From: Epilithonimonas zeae
Lineage (GTDB): Bacteria > Bacteroidota > Bacteroidia > Flavobacteriales > Weeksellaceae
Assembly (NCBI RefSeq): GCF_900141765.1
Contig: NZ_FSRK01000001.1
Coordinates: forward strand, 186,001-250,000
Reading direction: 5' to 3'
Length of the DNA stretch: 64,000 nucleotides
Part shown: positions 1 to 8,442 of the stretch, piece after piece
Layout: every line of letters starts with the position of its first letter
Numbering within the stretch: the stretch's first letter is position 1
Position numbers and translations under genes: made by a program
The notes under the pieces: generated by a model
Told to the model about the DNA's origin: nothing
Seen by the model: the letters and a program-made list of their open reading frames with translations, nothing else
The model's database searches: none

Positions 1-1
1 G

Positions 2-1015
2 AGCATTGTCTGTGGTGATAGCCACACTTCTACGCACGGCGCTTTTGGAGCGATAGCTTTTGGAATTGGAACAAGTCAGGTGGCACAGGTTTTCGCAAGT
101 CAGTGTTTATTGATGAACAAACCAAAATCGATGCGGGTTTCCGTAAATGGAAAACTCAATAAAGATGTTCAGGCAAAAGATGTGATTCTTTATATCATTT
201 CAAAAGTCGGAACGGATTCTGGAACGGGATATTTCTGTGAATATGCAGGAAATGTGTTCGAAGAAATGTCGATGGAAGGCCGAATGACTGTCTGCAATAT
301 GAGTATCGAAATGGGAGCGAGAGGCGGAATGATTGCGCCAGACGAAACCACTTTTGAATATGTAAAAGACAAAACCTTTGCACCAAAAGGAGAAGAATGG
401 AATGAAAAAATTGAATATTGGAAAACATTGAAATCCGATTCTGATGCTGTTTTTGATAAAGAATTTGAATTCTCGGCAGAAGATATTCGTCCAATGATAA
501 CTTACGGAACTAATCCCGGAATGGGAATTTCCATCGATTCTAAAATTCCGACAGCTCAAAATGAATCCGAAGAAAAAGCTTTAAAATATATGGGACTGAA
601 TGCCGGACAATCAACTTCGGACATCAAAGTGAATTATGTTTTCATCGGAAGTTGCACCAATGCAAGGATTGAGGATTTCCGTTCCGCCGCAACTTATGTC
701 AAAGGAAAACAGAAAGCTGAAAATATTGTGGCTTGGCTGGTTCCGGGTTCGCAAAAAGTAGCAAAACAAATTTATGATGAAGGTTTGGATAAAGTCTTCA
801 ATGATGCAGGATTCCAAATCCGCCAGCCTGGATGTTCCGCTTGTTTGGCAATGAATGAAGACAAAATCCCAGAAGGCGAATATTGCGTTTCCACGTCCAA
901 CAGAAACTTCGAAGGTCGTCAAGGCCAAGGCGCAAGAACACTTCTGGCAAGTCCGTTAACCGCTGCAAAAGTGGCTGTAGAAGGCGGAATTCCAACTTTT
1001 GAAAATCTGAATTAA
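2..1015 (+). CDS. leuC: 3-isopropylmalate dehydratase large subunit (5' end outside window)
   Basis: This is the C-terminal part of LeuC, which with LeuD isomerises 2-isopropylmalate to 3-isopropylmalate in leucine synthesis in the cytoplasm. The reading frame is open from base 2 and encodes a [12 protein letters not shown] stretch typical of the aconitase family, so the true start lies upstream of the window; the GTG at 80 is internal. Two of the iron-sulfur cluster regions are visible: the cysteine in [11 protein letters not shown] (codon 653-655) and the CSAC pair (codons 833-835 and 842-844). About 338 codons remain of the roughly 465 usual for the family. leuD follows after 57 bases, as expected for an operon. 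Confidence 0.96.
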   Translation, partial: SIVCGDSHTSTHGAFGAIAFGIGTSQVAQVFASQCLLMNKPKSMRVSVNGKLNKDVQAKDVILYIISKVGTDSGTGYFCEYAGNVFEEMSMEGRMTVCNMSIEMGARGGMIAPDETTFEYVKDKTFAPKGEEWNEKIEYWKTLKSDSDAVFDKEFEFSAEDIRPMITYGTNPGMGISIDSKIPTAQNESEEKALKYMGLNAGQSTSDIKVNYVFIGSCTNARIEDFRSAATYVKGKQKAENIVAWLVPGSQKVAKQIYDEGLDKVFNDAGFQIRQPGCSACLAMNEDKIPEGEYCVSTSNRNFEGRQGQGARTLLASPLTAAKVAVEGGIPTFENLN

Positions 1016-1072
1016 TTAAACATTGGAATTTAAAAACATTGAATTTTAAATCTTGAACATCGAATTAAACGT

Positions 1073-1678
1073 ATGCAAAAATTAGTTTTAATAAAATCTC
1101 AGGCCGTTCCGTTGCCGAGCGAAAATATAGATACCGACCAGATTATTCCGGCGCGTTTCCTCAAAAGTATCAGTAAAGAAGGTTTCGGTGAAAATCTTTT
1201 CAGAGACTGGCGGTATAATGTTCACACGAATAAACCAAATCCAGATTTCGTTCTGAACAATCCTAAATATTCCGGCGAAATTCTGGTTGCAGGAAATAAC
1301 TTCGGATGTGGAAGCAGTCGAGAACACGCGGCCTGGTCGTTAACTGATTATGGATTCAAAGTGGTTGTGTCAAGTTATTTTGCGGATATTTTCAAAGGGA
1401 ATGCACTTAACAACGGACTTCTTCCAGTGAAAGTTTCTGAGGATTATCTTAAAGATTTAATGGAAACGATTTCGGAAAATCCTTCAACTCAAATCACGGT
1501 TGATGTCGAAAAACAAACGATTTCATTCAATGACAAAACAGAAAGTTTCGAGTTGGATTCTTATAAAAAAATATGTTTACTAAATGGCTATGACGACATC
1601 GATTTCTTAACCAGTAAAAAAGAAGCCATCCAAAATTTTGAACAGAAAGCACAAAAAGTATATGCGCAAAACTTATAA
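1073..1678 (+). CDS. leuD: 3-isopropylmalate dehydratase small subunit
   Basis: LeuD is the small (swivel-domain) subunit that completes isopropylmalate isomerase with LeuC. The protein has 201 residues, the normal length. It carries the family motifs [14 protein letters not shown] near residue 20 and [15 protein letters not shown] near residue 82, which form the substrate-facing loop. The gene sits between leuC and leuB in the same orientation, and its last 17 bases overlap the favoured leuB start. No internal promoter or terminator is visible, so it is probably co-transcribed with both. Confidence 0.96.
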   Translation: MQKLVLIKSQAVPLPSENIDTDQIIPARFLKSISKEGFGENLFRDWRYNVHTNKPNPDFVLNNPKYSGEILVAGNNFGCGSSREHAAWSLTDYGFKVVVSSYFADIFKGNALNNGLLPVKVSEDYLKDLMETISENPSTQITVDVEKQTISFNDKTESFELDSYKKICLLNGYDDIDFLTSKKEAIQNFEQKAQKVYAQNL

Positions 1679-2783
1679 AATAGCCGTTTTAGCAGGCGAC
1701 GGAATCGGTCCGGAAGTAACCGATGAAAGTGTAAAAATCTTAAAAGTCATTGGCGAAGCTTTTCAGTATAATTTCCAGTTCGATTATGGAGTTATGGGAG
1801 CAGAAGCAATTTATGAAACAGGAAATCCTTTGCCGGATAAGACTTTGGAATTATGCAGAAATTCTGATGCGGTTTTATTCGGAGCAATCGGCGACCCTGC
1901 TTTTGATAATAATCCTGATGCAAAAGTCCGTCCGGAGCAAGGTTTGTTGAAATTGAGAAAAGAATTGGGATTGTTTGCCAACATTAGACCAATCAAAACT
2001 TATGCTTCATTAATCAAAAAAAGTCCGCTGAAAAGAGAAATCGTCGAAGGAACAGATATTCAAATTTACCGTGAGTTGATTAGCGGCATCTATTTTGGGG
2101 AAAAATTCACGGAAGAAAATGGCGAATATGCTTATGACCTTTGCAAATATTCCAGAGAAGAGATTGTGGGAATTGCGCATTTGGCGTTTCAAGATGCACA
2201 GAAGAGAAGAAAAAAACTGACATTAATAGACAAAGCCAACGTTCTCGATACTTCCAGACTTTGGAGAAAAATCGTAAAAGAAATTGCGCCTCAATATCCG
2301 GATGTTGAATTAGATTTTATGTTTGTAGATAATGCTGCGATGCAAATGATTCTTAACCCAAAACAATTTGATGTGATTTTGACAGAGAATATGTTTGGTG
2401 ATATTATTTCGGACGAAGCCAGTGTGATTGGCGGTTCTATCGGTTTATTGCCTTCAGCTTCTATTGGCGAAGATAGTGGACTTTTTGAACCCATTCACGG
2501 ATCTTATCCTCAGGCCAAAGGAAAAGGGATTGCCAATCCAATTGCTTCAATCTTGAGTGCGGCAATGTTGTTGGATTATTTGGAACTGACTCAAGCTGCA
2601 GATAAATTGAGAAAAAGCGTAGAACATGCTATAGAAAGCAAATATGTAACGATAGATCTAAATGCGGAACAACACTATTCAACTTCCGAAGTTGGCGATT
2701 TTATCGCTGATTATATTAAGTTTTCAGAAAGGTCTTATTACAATTTCGAAAATATTCAGTTGGGCAAATCAACGATTGTTTGA
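1662..2783 (+). CDS. leuB: 3-isopropylmalate dehydrogenase
   Basis: LeuB oxidatively decarboxylates 3-isopropylmalate with NAD+ and a divalent metal, the third step specific to leucine. Visible motifs are AGDGIGPEV at the N-terminus, the GDP...[21 protein letters not shown] substrate loop, LIDKANVL, and the metal/NAD signature [23 protein letters not shown] followed by [14 protein letters not shown] chose the ATG at 1662 (MRKTYKIAV), giving 373 residues, because the upstream ATG at 1638 would add eight residues (MNRKHKKY) that do not look like the family. Either start overlaps leuD, so translation is probably coupled. A strong hairpin terminator follows at 2801. Confidence 0.95.
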   Translation: MRKTYKIAVLAGDGIGPEVTDESVKILKVIGEAFQYNFQFDYGVMGAEAIYETGNPLPDKTLELCRNSDAVLFGAIGDPAFDNNPDAKVRPEQGLLKLRKELGLFANIRPIKTYASLIKKSPLKREIVEGTDIQIYRELISGIYFGEKFTEENGEYAYDLCKYSREEIVGIAHLAFQDAQKRRKKLTLIDKANVLDTSRLWRKIVKEIAPQYPDVELDFMFVDNAAMQMILNPKQFDVILTENMFGDIISDEASVIGGSIGLLPSASIGEDSGLFEPIHGSYPQAKGKGIANPIASILSAAMLLDYLELTQAADKLRKSVEHAIESKYVTIDLNAEQHYSTSEVGDFIADYIKFSERSYYNFENIQLGKSTIV

Positions 2784-2800
2784 TGATATGAAGTCTGTAA

Positions 2801-2828
2801 AAAAGAGCCGAAGAAATTCGGCTCTTTT
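2801..2828 (+). terminator. Rho-independent terminator after leuB, probably bidirectional
   Basis: A perfect 12-bp stem (2801-2812 with 2817-2828) closes a GAAA loop and has A and T runs on both sides. It lies between the convergent leuB and the minus-strand gene ending at 2864, so it can serve both. Confidence 0.85.
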
Positions 2829-2863
2829 GAAAAATGTAAAGTTATATCAGGATGTGATTGGTT

Positions 2864-3361
2864 TTAATCTTTTCTACCTTGCGAATCCATCTCGTCAGAC
2901 ATTCCTTTTTCCGGTCTGTAGGCTTCGCTTCTGTTATCTGTGAAATACAAATCGTTTTTAGCTTTGGCGATGATTCTTGCTCTTGTAGATTCTGAGATGG
3001 GATATTCTTTATGGGTGTCGGGATATTTTTCTGCAAGATATCCTCTTGTTTTTTCTTCCACATCTATTGCGCCGTTGTCGTCTAGAATTGCCTTTGCGGC
3101 ATTGGCATCCTCTTCTGTTTCTGTGTAAACTGTAATGGTGTTACTGTCGATACTTGCGTATTCGTAACGATCAGTTTCTATCTCATTGCGGTCAAAAAGC
3201 CAATCGAAGAAACTTTGTTCTTTCGGAGTGTCTATTTTTTCTAAAGCTTCTATTTCTGAGTTGGTCAGCGAATAATCATATAATCCTGCTTCTTCCAATT
3301 TTGTAATGACATTTCTGCTTTCTGTTTCGTTGGGGAAAATCCCGATAATCGTGTAAGACAT
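2864..3361 (-). CDS. General-stress-type protein, paralogue 1 of a tandem pair
   Basis: The product is 165 residues with no signal peptide or membrane segment. Its start (SYTIIGIFPNETESRNVI..LEEAG) resembles the YflT/general stress protein 17M domain, which begins with a beta strand, a turn and an 'E-A-x-x-V' helix; the molecular function of that family is not known to me. I chose the ATG at 3361 over one 13 codons upstream because the downstream paralogue begins at the equivalent residue and has the same length. Conserved blocks shared with it are EYASIDxNTITV, ILDxNGAxxVEEKT and IIAKAKNxLxFT. The family assignment is inference; the paralogy is visible. Confidence 0.7.
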   Translation of the reverse strand: MSYTIIGIFPNETESRNVITKLEEAGLYDYSLTNSEIEALEKIDTPKEQSFFDWLFDRNEIETDRYEYASIDSNTITVYTETEEDANAAKAILDDNGAIDVEEKTRGYLAEKYPDTHKEYPISESTRARIIAKAKNDLYFTDNRSEAYRPEKGMSDEMDSQGRKD

Positions 3362-3493
3362 AATAATATTTTTTTTGGTGTTAAATCTATTTGTCTTCAC
3401 TTAAACAAAAATTGTGGCAGAACGAAGAAATGAAGGAATTTTAACAAATTTTTAATAATTATAAATTTATATGATTTAATAATTGAAAGCATG

Positions 3494-3521
3494 CAAAAGC
3501 CTTCCAAACAATCAGAAGGCT
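3494..3521 (-). terminator. Terminator between the two stress-type paralogues
   Basis: On the minus strand a 7-bp stem AGCCTTC/GAAGGCT (3515-3521 with 3498-3504) is followed by a short T run. It lies downstream of the gene that ends at 3571. Confidence 0.7.
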
Positions 3522-3570
3522 CGTATTAAATCCTAGAAATCATTATGGGAAAAATGATTCAGTTGTAAAT

Positions 3571-4068
3571 TTAACTAATTTTAAAACCCAAACCGTCGGG
3601 CTCATCTGCAATCCAATTTTCGTGAAGATGATGTCTTCTGTTGTTGGTGAAAAAGAGATTGTTTTTTGCTTTGGCGATGATTTTTGCATTTTTGCTTTCA
3701 GAAATCACATATTCCCGAGGAGAAACGGAGTAATTTTCAGTCATATAATCCTGAGTTTTTTCTTCAACATTCACTGCACCATTGTTGTCTAGGATATCTC
3801 TCACGATGTGTGCATCCTGTTCTGTTTTCAGATGAACGGTTATCGTGTTGTGGTCTATACTTGCGTATTCGAAACGGGCTCTGTCGAGATGGTTGTCGTC
3901 AAATAACCAATTCCAAAACCCATTTTTCTTCTGAATGTCTACATTTTGTAAAATTTCTTCGTCAGAATGAGAAAGATTGTAGTCATTGTAACCTGCGTTT
4001 TCCAATTTTAAAAGGACTTTGTCAGCTTCCATCTGAGTGGGAAAAAGCCCTACAACAATATATGACAT
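3571..4068 (-). CDS. General-stress-type protein, paralogue 2 of a tandem pair
   Basis: This 165-residue cytoplasmic protein is the sister of the one ending at 2864: same length, same order of blocks (SYIVVGLFPTQMEADKV at the start, WLFDDNxxxxxRFEYASIDHNTITV in the middle, NNGAVNVEEKT and IIAKAKNNLFFTNNR near the end). About half the residues appear identical by eye. It looks like a tandem duplication of a YflT/GSP17M-like domain protein. Each copy is closed by its own hairpin terminator, so they may be expressed separately. I chose the ATG at 4068 rather than 4119 because the extra 17 residues have no counterpart in the paralogue. Confidence 0.7.
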   Translation of the reverse strand: MSYIVVGLFPTQMEADKVLLKLENAGYNDYNLSHSDEEILQNVDIQKKNGFWNWLFDDNHLDRARFEYASIDHNTITVHLKTEQDAHIVRDILDNNGAVNVEEKTQDYMTENYSVSPREYVISESKNAKIIAKAKNNLFFTNNRRHHLHENWIADEPDGLGFKIS

Positions 4069-4170
4069 AGCTGTAAATTTTTTTTGGTGAAACGAATTTA
4101 AAGAACACGGAAAAATCAAATTTTATCTTCTGATTTCGATATTAAATATACATTAATTTTATTAAATAAA

Positions 4171-4200
4171 TAAGCCTTTCGAAATAAATTGAAAGGCTTA
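4171..4200 (-). terminator. Terminator for the DUF4230 / small-protein unit
   Basis: A perfect 10-bp stem (4171-4180 with 4191-4200) around a 10-base AT-rich loop sits 20 bases past the stop of the small gene at 4220, with a T-rich tract following on the minus strand. Confidence 0.75.
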
Positions 4201-4219
4201 TTGTGTTTTTCGTAAAAAA

Positions 4220-4399
4220 TTACTTTTCTGTATTGTCTGTTTTTCCGTCTTTGTTGATTTTGGAACCTTTGTCGATATCTTGTTTATCAATATCGGGCGG
4301 ATTCTTTTTATCAGATGCGGCAGGAATATTTTTAAAATCTTCATTCTGCTTTTTATTCTCAGCAGAATTGTTGTTTTCGGTTTTTTTATCAGGATTCAT
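4220..4399 (-). CDS. Small hydrophilic 59-residue protein
   Basis: A 59-codon frame beginning at ATG 4399 lies only 11 bases after the stop of the DUF4230 gene and ends 20 bases before a strong terminator, so it is well placed as the last gene of that operon. The translation (starting MNPDKKTENNNSAEN, ending GKTDNTEK) is almost entirely Lys, Asp, Asn and Glu with no hydrophobic core, so it is probably disordered. I do not recognise a family. The position is the main evidence that it is real. Confidence 0.55.
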   Translation of the reverse strand: MNPDKKTENNNSAENKKQNEDFKNIPAASDKKNPPDIDKQDIDKGSKINKDGKTDNTEK

Positions 4400-4410
4400 A
4401 ACGTTAATTT

Positions 4411-5022
4411 TTATAATTCGGTGGAAGAAAACGTATTTGTTTTGTCTTCTATCGAATAATGCAAGGCTTTTGCCAAAACAAAAATTTCGTTAAGATTTTC
4501 TTTCAGTTGTTTTTTGCTTTCCTGTTTCAGTTGTTCCTGGTTCACGCTTTTTGCCATATTTTTTTTGGCAGATTCCATAATGCCGTTGATGTCTTTCTGA
4601 CTGAATCTGTTAATCGCGTAATCGTCCATAAAATGAATCTTTACATCCGGAAAAATCTTGATTTCTGGCTGAGGTAATTCATTGATGATCAATTTTTTGC
4701 TAACGGTATCTACATCGATTTTCATTCTCTTCAAATCGTAAGAAACCTGAGCTTTTGCAGTCGTGTAAAGAACCATTTCTCTTGGCAGAATATCGAATCC
4801 TGCAACTGTAGCAGCTGAACTTTTATGCGTTTGAAAACTGGAAAAATCCTGCTCCAAAACTACCATTTTGTTCATTTTCTGGATTTGATTCGTAATCAGA
4901 TAATAATCCTGATTGACCAAAGCTGCTTCATCTTTTTTGTTGCAGCTTCTCCACGACAAGAAAACAAAAACCGTGAGAATAATCCCGAAAATAAAAGAAA
5001 GTAAACCTGTATATTTATTCAT
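4411..5022 (-). CDS. DUF4230 domain protein, membrane-anchored
   Basis: The 203-residue protein has one N-terminal membrane segment (roughly residues 5-24, ending at LSWRSC) followed by a soluble domain that matches my memory of DUF4230: a VLEQDFSSFQTH start, a VSYDLKRMKIDVD beta region, LPQPEI and a C-terminal charged helix with LNEIFVLAKAL. The family is common in Bacteroidota and has no known function. The ATG at 5022 (MNKYTG) is preferred to the one at 5043, which would put seven polar residues before the membrane segment. A small gene follows at 4399 and a hairpin repeat lies just upstream. Confidence 0.8.
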   Translation of the reverse strand: MNKYTGLLSFIFGIILTVFVFLSWRSCNKKDEAALVNQDYYLITNQIQKMNKMVVLEQDFSSFQTHKSSAATVAGFDILPREMVLYTTAKAQVSYDLKRMKIDVDTVSKKLIINELPQPEIKIFPDVKIHFMDDYAINRFSQKDINGIMESAKKNMAKSVNQEQLKQESKKQLKENLNEIFVLAKALHYSIEDKTNTFSSTEL

Positions 5023-5061
5023 TGATTTAGATTTTGTCAGCAATGTTTAAACGGAATTGTT

Positions 5062-5145
5062 GCAGCCCGACTTGAGTGGAAATCCTTTTTTGTGGCTGGA
5101 AAAGCCAAGGCAAAAAGATTGGGAACGGAAGGCGGATAAAGCTGC
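5062..5145 (+). repeat. Hairpin repeat family H, copy 1
   Basis: This 84-bp intergenic element starts GCAGCCCGACTTGAG and ends GCGGATAAAGCTGC, so its ends (GCAGC/GCTGC) are complementary. Internal arms GGAAATCCTTTTTTG and CAAAAAGATTGGGAACGGAAGG flank a variable loop. The same arms recur at 15242, 42171 and 47826. No ORF is present, which suggests a non-coding, MITE-like or structured element. Confidence 0.85.
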
Positions 5146-5153
5146 CCAAATTA

Positions 5154-5696
5154 TTATTTAAATAAACTTGAATTATCTTTTTTCAGAATGTTAAGCAAAT
5201 CTCTTTCCAAATAGCCTGTTTCCGGCATTTCTGTGATTCTTCCGATTTCTTTGCCGTATTTTTTTACAATAATGGTTGGAACCCTGGTAATATTATAAAG
5301 TCCTTCTTCTCCGGATGGTGATTCTTTTTTTCGGTTAACAGCGATGATTTGCATTTTTCCGGTGTTGTATTTCAAAGCGTCCAAAATCTTAATTAATCTT
5401 GGAAATTCTCTGTGACTATCCTCGCACCAGCTTCCAACAAAAACTACCAGACTGTAAGAATTGAGTTTTTCTTTTCTTAGTTCGGTTAAACTCGTCTGGT
5501 CAACCTGATAACGATTGTACTCTTCGTCAAACCAAGTTTTGAAGGGTTCTTTTCGGAACTGGTCAAGCGTCTGCGTTCCAAGTAACATTTTACCGTCATT
5601 TTTGGATTCTACTTCACGATTTACAATCACTCTTTCAGCACAGGAATTAATGCTTGTCAATGCGATGATTCCTAATAAAATCGAAATTTTTTTCAT
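5154..5696 (-). CDS. Thioredoxin-like lipoprotein with a single active-site cysteine
   Basis: The 180-residue protein begins with a signal sequence ending in SINSC (Cys19), consistent with a lipoprotein, although the residues before the cysteine are not ideal. The thioredoxin-fold region carries VVFVGSWCEDS at residues 84-94 in place of the usual WCxxC, leaving one thiol (Cys91) and a serine at position 94. The cis-proline motif RVPTIIV is intact (Pro140). Flavobacterial thioredoxin-like proteins with WCxDS are known to me, but their substrate is not. Without the second cysteine it cannot work as a standard disulfide oxidoreductase. It is followed by hairpin repeat copy 1 and preceded at 10 bases by the MazG-type gene. 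Confidence 0.85.
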   Translation of the reverse strand: MKKISILLGIIALTSINSCAERVIVNREVESKNDGKMLLGTQTLDQFRKEPFKTWFDEEYNRYQVDQTSLTELRKEKLNSYSLVVFVGSWCEDSHREFPRLIKILDALKYNTGKMQIIAVNRKKESPSGEEGLYNITRVPTIIVKKYGKEIGRITEMPETGYLERDLLNILKKDNSSLFK

Positions 5697-5706
5697 CCTG
5701 AGTTTT

Positions 5707-6171
5707 TTATTTTAATAATGAAGCAATGTCCGCTGCAGAATAATATTTGTTCTTAAGAACCTTGTTGTCTGCAACTCTGTGAACATTATATTTGTCGCCG
5801 GACTTTTCGTAATAAGCATCGGTTCCTTTGTCTTTGTAAAATTCTACAGTTTCCTGAGCCTGAACTTCGTTGTCACAAGCTTTTGACATATTAGAACGCT
5901 GAACTTCATTGAATAATTCCACGAATTTTTCTCCCAAACCAAATTCCAAAACAGCACCGCTCAAAACATACTGTAAATCGCAAAGGGCATCCGCAACTTC
6001 CACCAGGTCATTATCTTCGATGGCTTTTTTCAACTCATCTAATTCCTCTTGTAAAAGACTAACTCTCAAAGCTGCTCGTTCTTTTGAAGGAATCTGAGGT
6101 GTATCAAGAATTGGAGCATTGAAGGTTTTGTGAAATTCGGCTACCTGATTCAGGCTATCTAATTTTTCCAT
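5707..6171 (-). CDS. MazG-type nucleoside triphosphate pyrophosphohydrolase
   Basis: The 154-residue protein belongs to the all-alpha NTP pyrophosphohydrolase (MazG/HisE-like) group, which hydrolyses nucleoside triphosphates to monophosphates, often non-canonical ones. The metal-binding pattern EExxE...ExxD is visible as QEELDELKKAIE (Glu42, Glu43, Glu46) and VEVADALCDLQ (Glu58, Asp61, Asp65). The C-terminal region, with DKYNVHRVADNKVLK, resembles the phage-type and Bacteroidota subgroup. It lies 10 bases upstream of the thioredoxin-like gene on the same strand, so the two are probably co-transcribed. The substrate cannot be read from the sequence. Confidence 0.85.
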   Translation of the reverse strand: MEKLDSLNQVAEFHKTFNAPILDTPQIPSKERAALRVSLLQEELDELKKAIEDNDLVEVADALCDLQYVLSGAVLEFGLGEKFVELFNEVQRSNMSKACDNEVQAQETVEFYKDKGTDAYYEKSGDKYNVHRVADNKVLKNKYYSAADIASLLK

Positions 6172-6200
6172 TATTTTTCTAAAATTTTAACAAATATAAA

Positions 6201-6226
6201 AAATGCCGTCCAAGGAGACAGCATTT
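6201..6226 (-). terminator. Terminator after the DUF1801 gene
   Basis: On the minus strand AAATGC and GTC pair across a one-base mismatch with GAC and GCATTT, and a run of T follows. It separates the gene ending at 6263 from the one starting at 6171. Confidence 0.65.
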
Positions 6227-6262
6227 ATAAAATTAAAATGTTTTTTTGAGTTTCGCTTTCTT

Positions 6263-6703
6263 TTATTTTAAGCGCTCCAAAATACCTTTTCGTTTTACGA
6301 TATTTTTATAATCCCATTGTATTTCTCTTGATTTTTCCAGCCAACGTTTTAAATCATCTTTATTAATTTCATTCCAATCATTATAAAAAACCGAAGCATC
6401 CTGAAATTTTTCACCTTCTACATTCAGTTGTGTTTCATCAAAAGATTTTCCGCTCCAGAACATCAACCGAATTCCTTTTTTTTGTTTGCTATAACCAACA
6501 ATAGGATTTCCATCAATAAACCAAACAGGATGAGCGTGCCAGATTTTGTTCTCAGCTTCTGGAAGATGTTTGCAGATTTCTCCAGAAAGAATATTCGCAA
6601 TTTTTTCATCTTCAGGATCGAGATTTTGATTGTATGAAATAATATCAGGACTCAAATCTTTAAAACTTGTCGTCAGCAGTTGGTCCGTACAATCCGGGAA
6701 CAT
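6263..6703 (-). CDS. DUF1801 domain protein
   Basis: The 146-residue protein resembles the YdhG/DUF1801 fold: an N-terminal helical part, then IWHAHPVWFIDGNPIVGYSKQKKG leading into IRLMFWSGKSF. Family members are small cytoplasmic proteins of unknown function. The only ATG available is at 6703, which places the first 44 bases inside the DinB gene upstream in another frame. A TTG at 6652, eight bases after the DinB stop, is a possible alternative start that would remove the overlap. The gene probably shares a transcript with the DinB gene. Confidence 0.75.
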   Translation of the reverse strand: MFPDCTDQLLTTSFKDLSPDIISYNQNLDPEDEKIANILSGEICKHLPEAENKIWHAHPVWFIDGNPIVGYSKQKKGIRLMFWSGKSFDETQLNVEGEKFQDASVFYNDWNEINKDDLKRWLEKSREIQWDYKNIVKRKGILERLK

Positions 6704-7157
6704 TGTTTCCAGTTGCTCTCAGATAAACAATCAGTTCGCCTCTGTGATGATAAAGATGATTGTAAAGAAAACCTCTTATGACTTGAATTTTTGGCATTGG
6801 TGGGAAAATTTCTTTTCCGCCAGCCAGCATTTTCCATTCGTTCATATAATTTGCTTCGTCAGAATTTTCAATGGCTTTTTGAGCATTAGCTACATTTTCT
6901 TCGAATTTTGCAATAATATTTTCTGCTTTAGAAATGTCACCTTTGTCGTATTGATAAGAACCCATATCAAGAACATCCTGATTGAAAGTTGACTCATACC
7001 AATTGTAAACTTCAGCAATGTGTGAGGCCAATTGAGCTGTGGTCCAGTTTTTCTCTGATGGTTTCCAGTCTAAAGCGCTGTCCGGAATTGCTTTCAAAAG
7101 TTTTCTTGTGCTGTCTGCTTCGTGCAAAAACTCACCTAAAAGTGTTTGTTTGATCAT
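6660..7157 (-). CDS. DinB-family metal-binding four-helix protein
   Basis: The 165-residue protein has the DinB-like four-helix bundle pattern with the three metal-ligand histidines in the expected places: His46 in AQLASHIAEV, and His134 and His138 in NHLYHHRGELIVYLR. The DinB/YfiT superfamily includes thiol S-transferases that use bacillithiol, mycothiol or glutathione, but the thiol partner here is unknown. It overlaps the next gene (DUF1801) by 44 bases. Three other proteins of this superfamily are encoded in the window at 10883, 42366 and 53734. Confidence 0.85.
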   Translation of the reverse strand: MIKQTLLGEFLHEADSTRKLLKAIPDSALDWKPSEKNWTTAQLASHIAEVYNWYESTFNQDVLDMGSYQYDKGDISKAENIIAKFEENVANAQKAIENSDEANYMNEWKMLAGGKEIFPPMPKIQVIRGFLYNHLYHHRGELIVYLRATGNNVPGLYGPTADDKF

Positions 7158-7183
7158 TTGTGTTTTAATTTTATGTTAATAAA

Positions 7184-8323
7184 TTATTGCGTAATATCTC
7201 TTCCAATCACCAATCTCTGGATTTCAGAAGTTCCTTCGCCAATTGTGCATAGTTTTGAATCCCTGTAGAATTTCTCAACCGGGAAATCCTTTGTATAACC
7301 ATAACCACCGAAAATCTGAACCGCATTATTCGAAATTCTTACGCAAGCCTCGGAAGCGTACAATTTCGCCATTGCGCCTTCTCTTGTCATTTTTAGTTTT
7401 GCATTTTTAAGGTCCGAGGCTCTTCTAATCAATAATTCTGATGCATCAATTTCTGTTGCCATATCAGCTAGCATAAAATTAACCGCCTGAAAACTTGAAA
7501 TCGATTTTCCAAATTGATGTCTTTCCTGAGCATATTTAAGCGCAGCTTTGTAAGCACCTCTAGCAATTCCTAAACTTAGTGCAGCAATAGAAATACGACC
7601 TCCGTCCAGAATTTTCATTGCTTGTTTGAAACCGCTCCCGACTTCGCCCAATCTGTGAGAGTCCGGAACTCGAACGTTATCGAAAATCAATTCTGCTGTT
7701 TCCGAAGCACGCATTCCTAATTTGTTTTCCTTTTTACCGGAAGTAAAACCAGCCATTCCTTTTTCCAAAACAAAAGCTGTGGAATTATTTTTTGCACCTT
7801 TTTCTCCCGTTCTTGTCATTACAACAGCAATGTCTCCAGAAATAGCGTGAGTGATGAAGTTTTTTGCACCGTTGATAATCCAATCGTCACCGTCTTTCAC
7901 AGCAGTTGTGGACATTCCACCTGAGTCAGAACCTGTATTGTGTTCGGTCAATCCCCAAGCGCCGATAACTTTTCCGGAAGCTAACTGAGGAAGCCATTTT
8001 CTTCTTTGCTCTTCATTCCCGAATTCATAAATATGATTCGTACAAAGTGAATTGTGTGCAGCAACGGATAATCCAATAGAAGGGTCAACCTGAGAAATCT
8101 CGTCCAAAATGGTCACATATTCCTGATAACCAAGTCCTGAACCGCCATATTCTTCAGGGATCACAATTCCCATAAAACCAAGTTCGCCCAATTGGTGGAA
8201 TAATTCCACTGGGAAAGTCTGGCTCTCGTCCCAATCCATAATATTTGGGCGTATATTTTTTTCGGCAAAATCTTTGGCCGTTTCAGCTATCATTTTTAGA
8301 TTGTCCATAGTGGCAGTTTCCAT
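7184..8323 (-). CDS. Acyl-CoA dehydrogenase
   Basis: This 379-residue flavoprotein oxidises an acyl-CoA to the 2-enoyl-CoA and passes electrons to electron-transfer flavoprotein. Signature stretches are GAWGLTEHNTGSDSGG (FAD/substrate side), FGKSISSFQAVNFMLADM, and IFGGYGYTKDFPVEKFYRD near the C-terminus. Glu363 in the closing motif CTIGEGTSEIQR is the expected catalytic base. Length is normal. Chain-length or branched substrate preference cannot be decided from the sequence. The 26-base gap to the DinB gene suggests a shared transcript. The upstream 119-base spacer separates it from the divergent barnase gene and should contain both promoters. Confidence 0.93.
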   Translation of the reverse strand: METATMDNLKMIAETAKDFAEKNIRPNIMDWDESQTFPVELFHQLGELGFMGIVIPEEYGGSGLGYQEYVTILDEISQVDPSIGLSVAAHNSLCTNHIYEFGNEEQRRKWLPQLASGKVIGAWGLTEHNTGSDSGGMSTTAVKDGDDWIINGAKNFITHAISGDIAVVMTRTGEKGAKNNSTAFVLEKGMAGFTSGKKENKLGMRASETAELIFDNVRVPDSHRLGEVGSGFKQAMKILDGGRISIAALSLGIARGAYKAALKYAQERHQFGKSISSFQAVNFMLADMATEIDASELLIRRASDLKNAKLKMTREGAMAKLYASEACVRISNNAVQIFGGYGYTKDFPVEKFYRDSKLCTIGEGTSEIQRLVIGRDITQ

Positions 8324-8442
8324 ATTTTTATCTTTGTGCCCAAATATAGAAAAATTAGGTTAAGCACAATTTTTTTTTAAAGTTTGTTTTTTCTTCTGTA
8401 TGAATCGAGGTTTTCATTATTTTAGCATAGAAATTTTTCATA

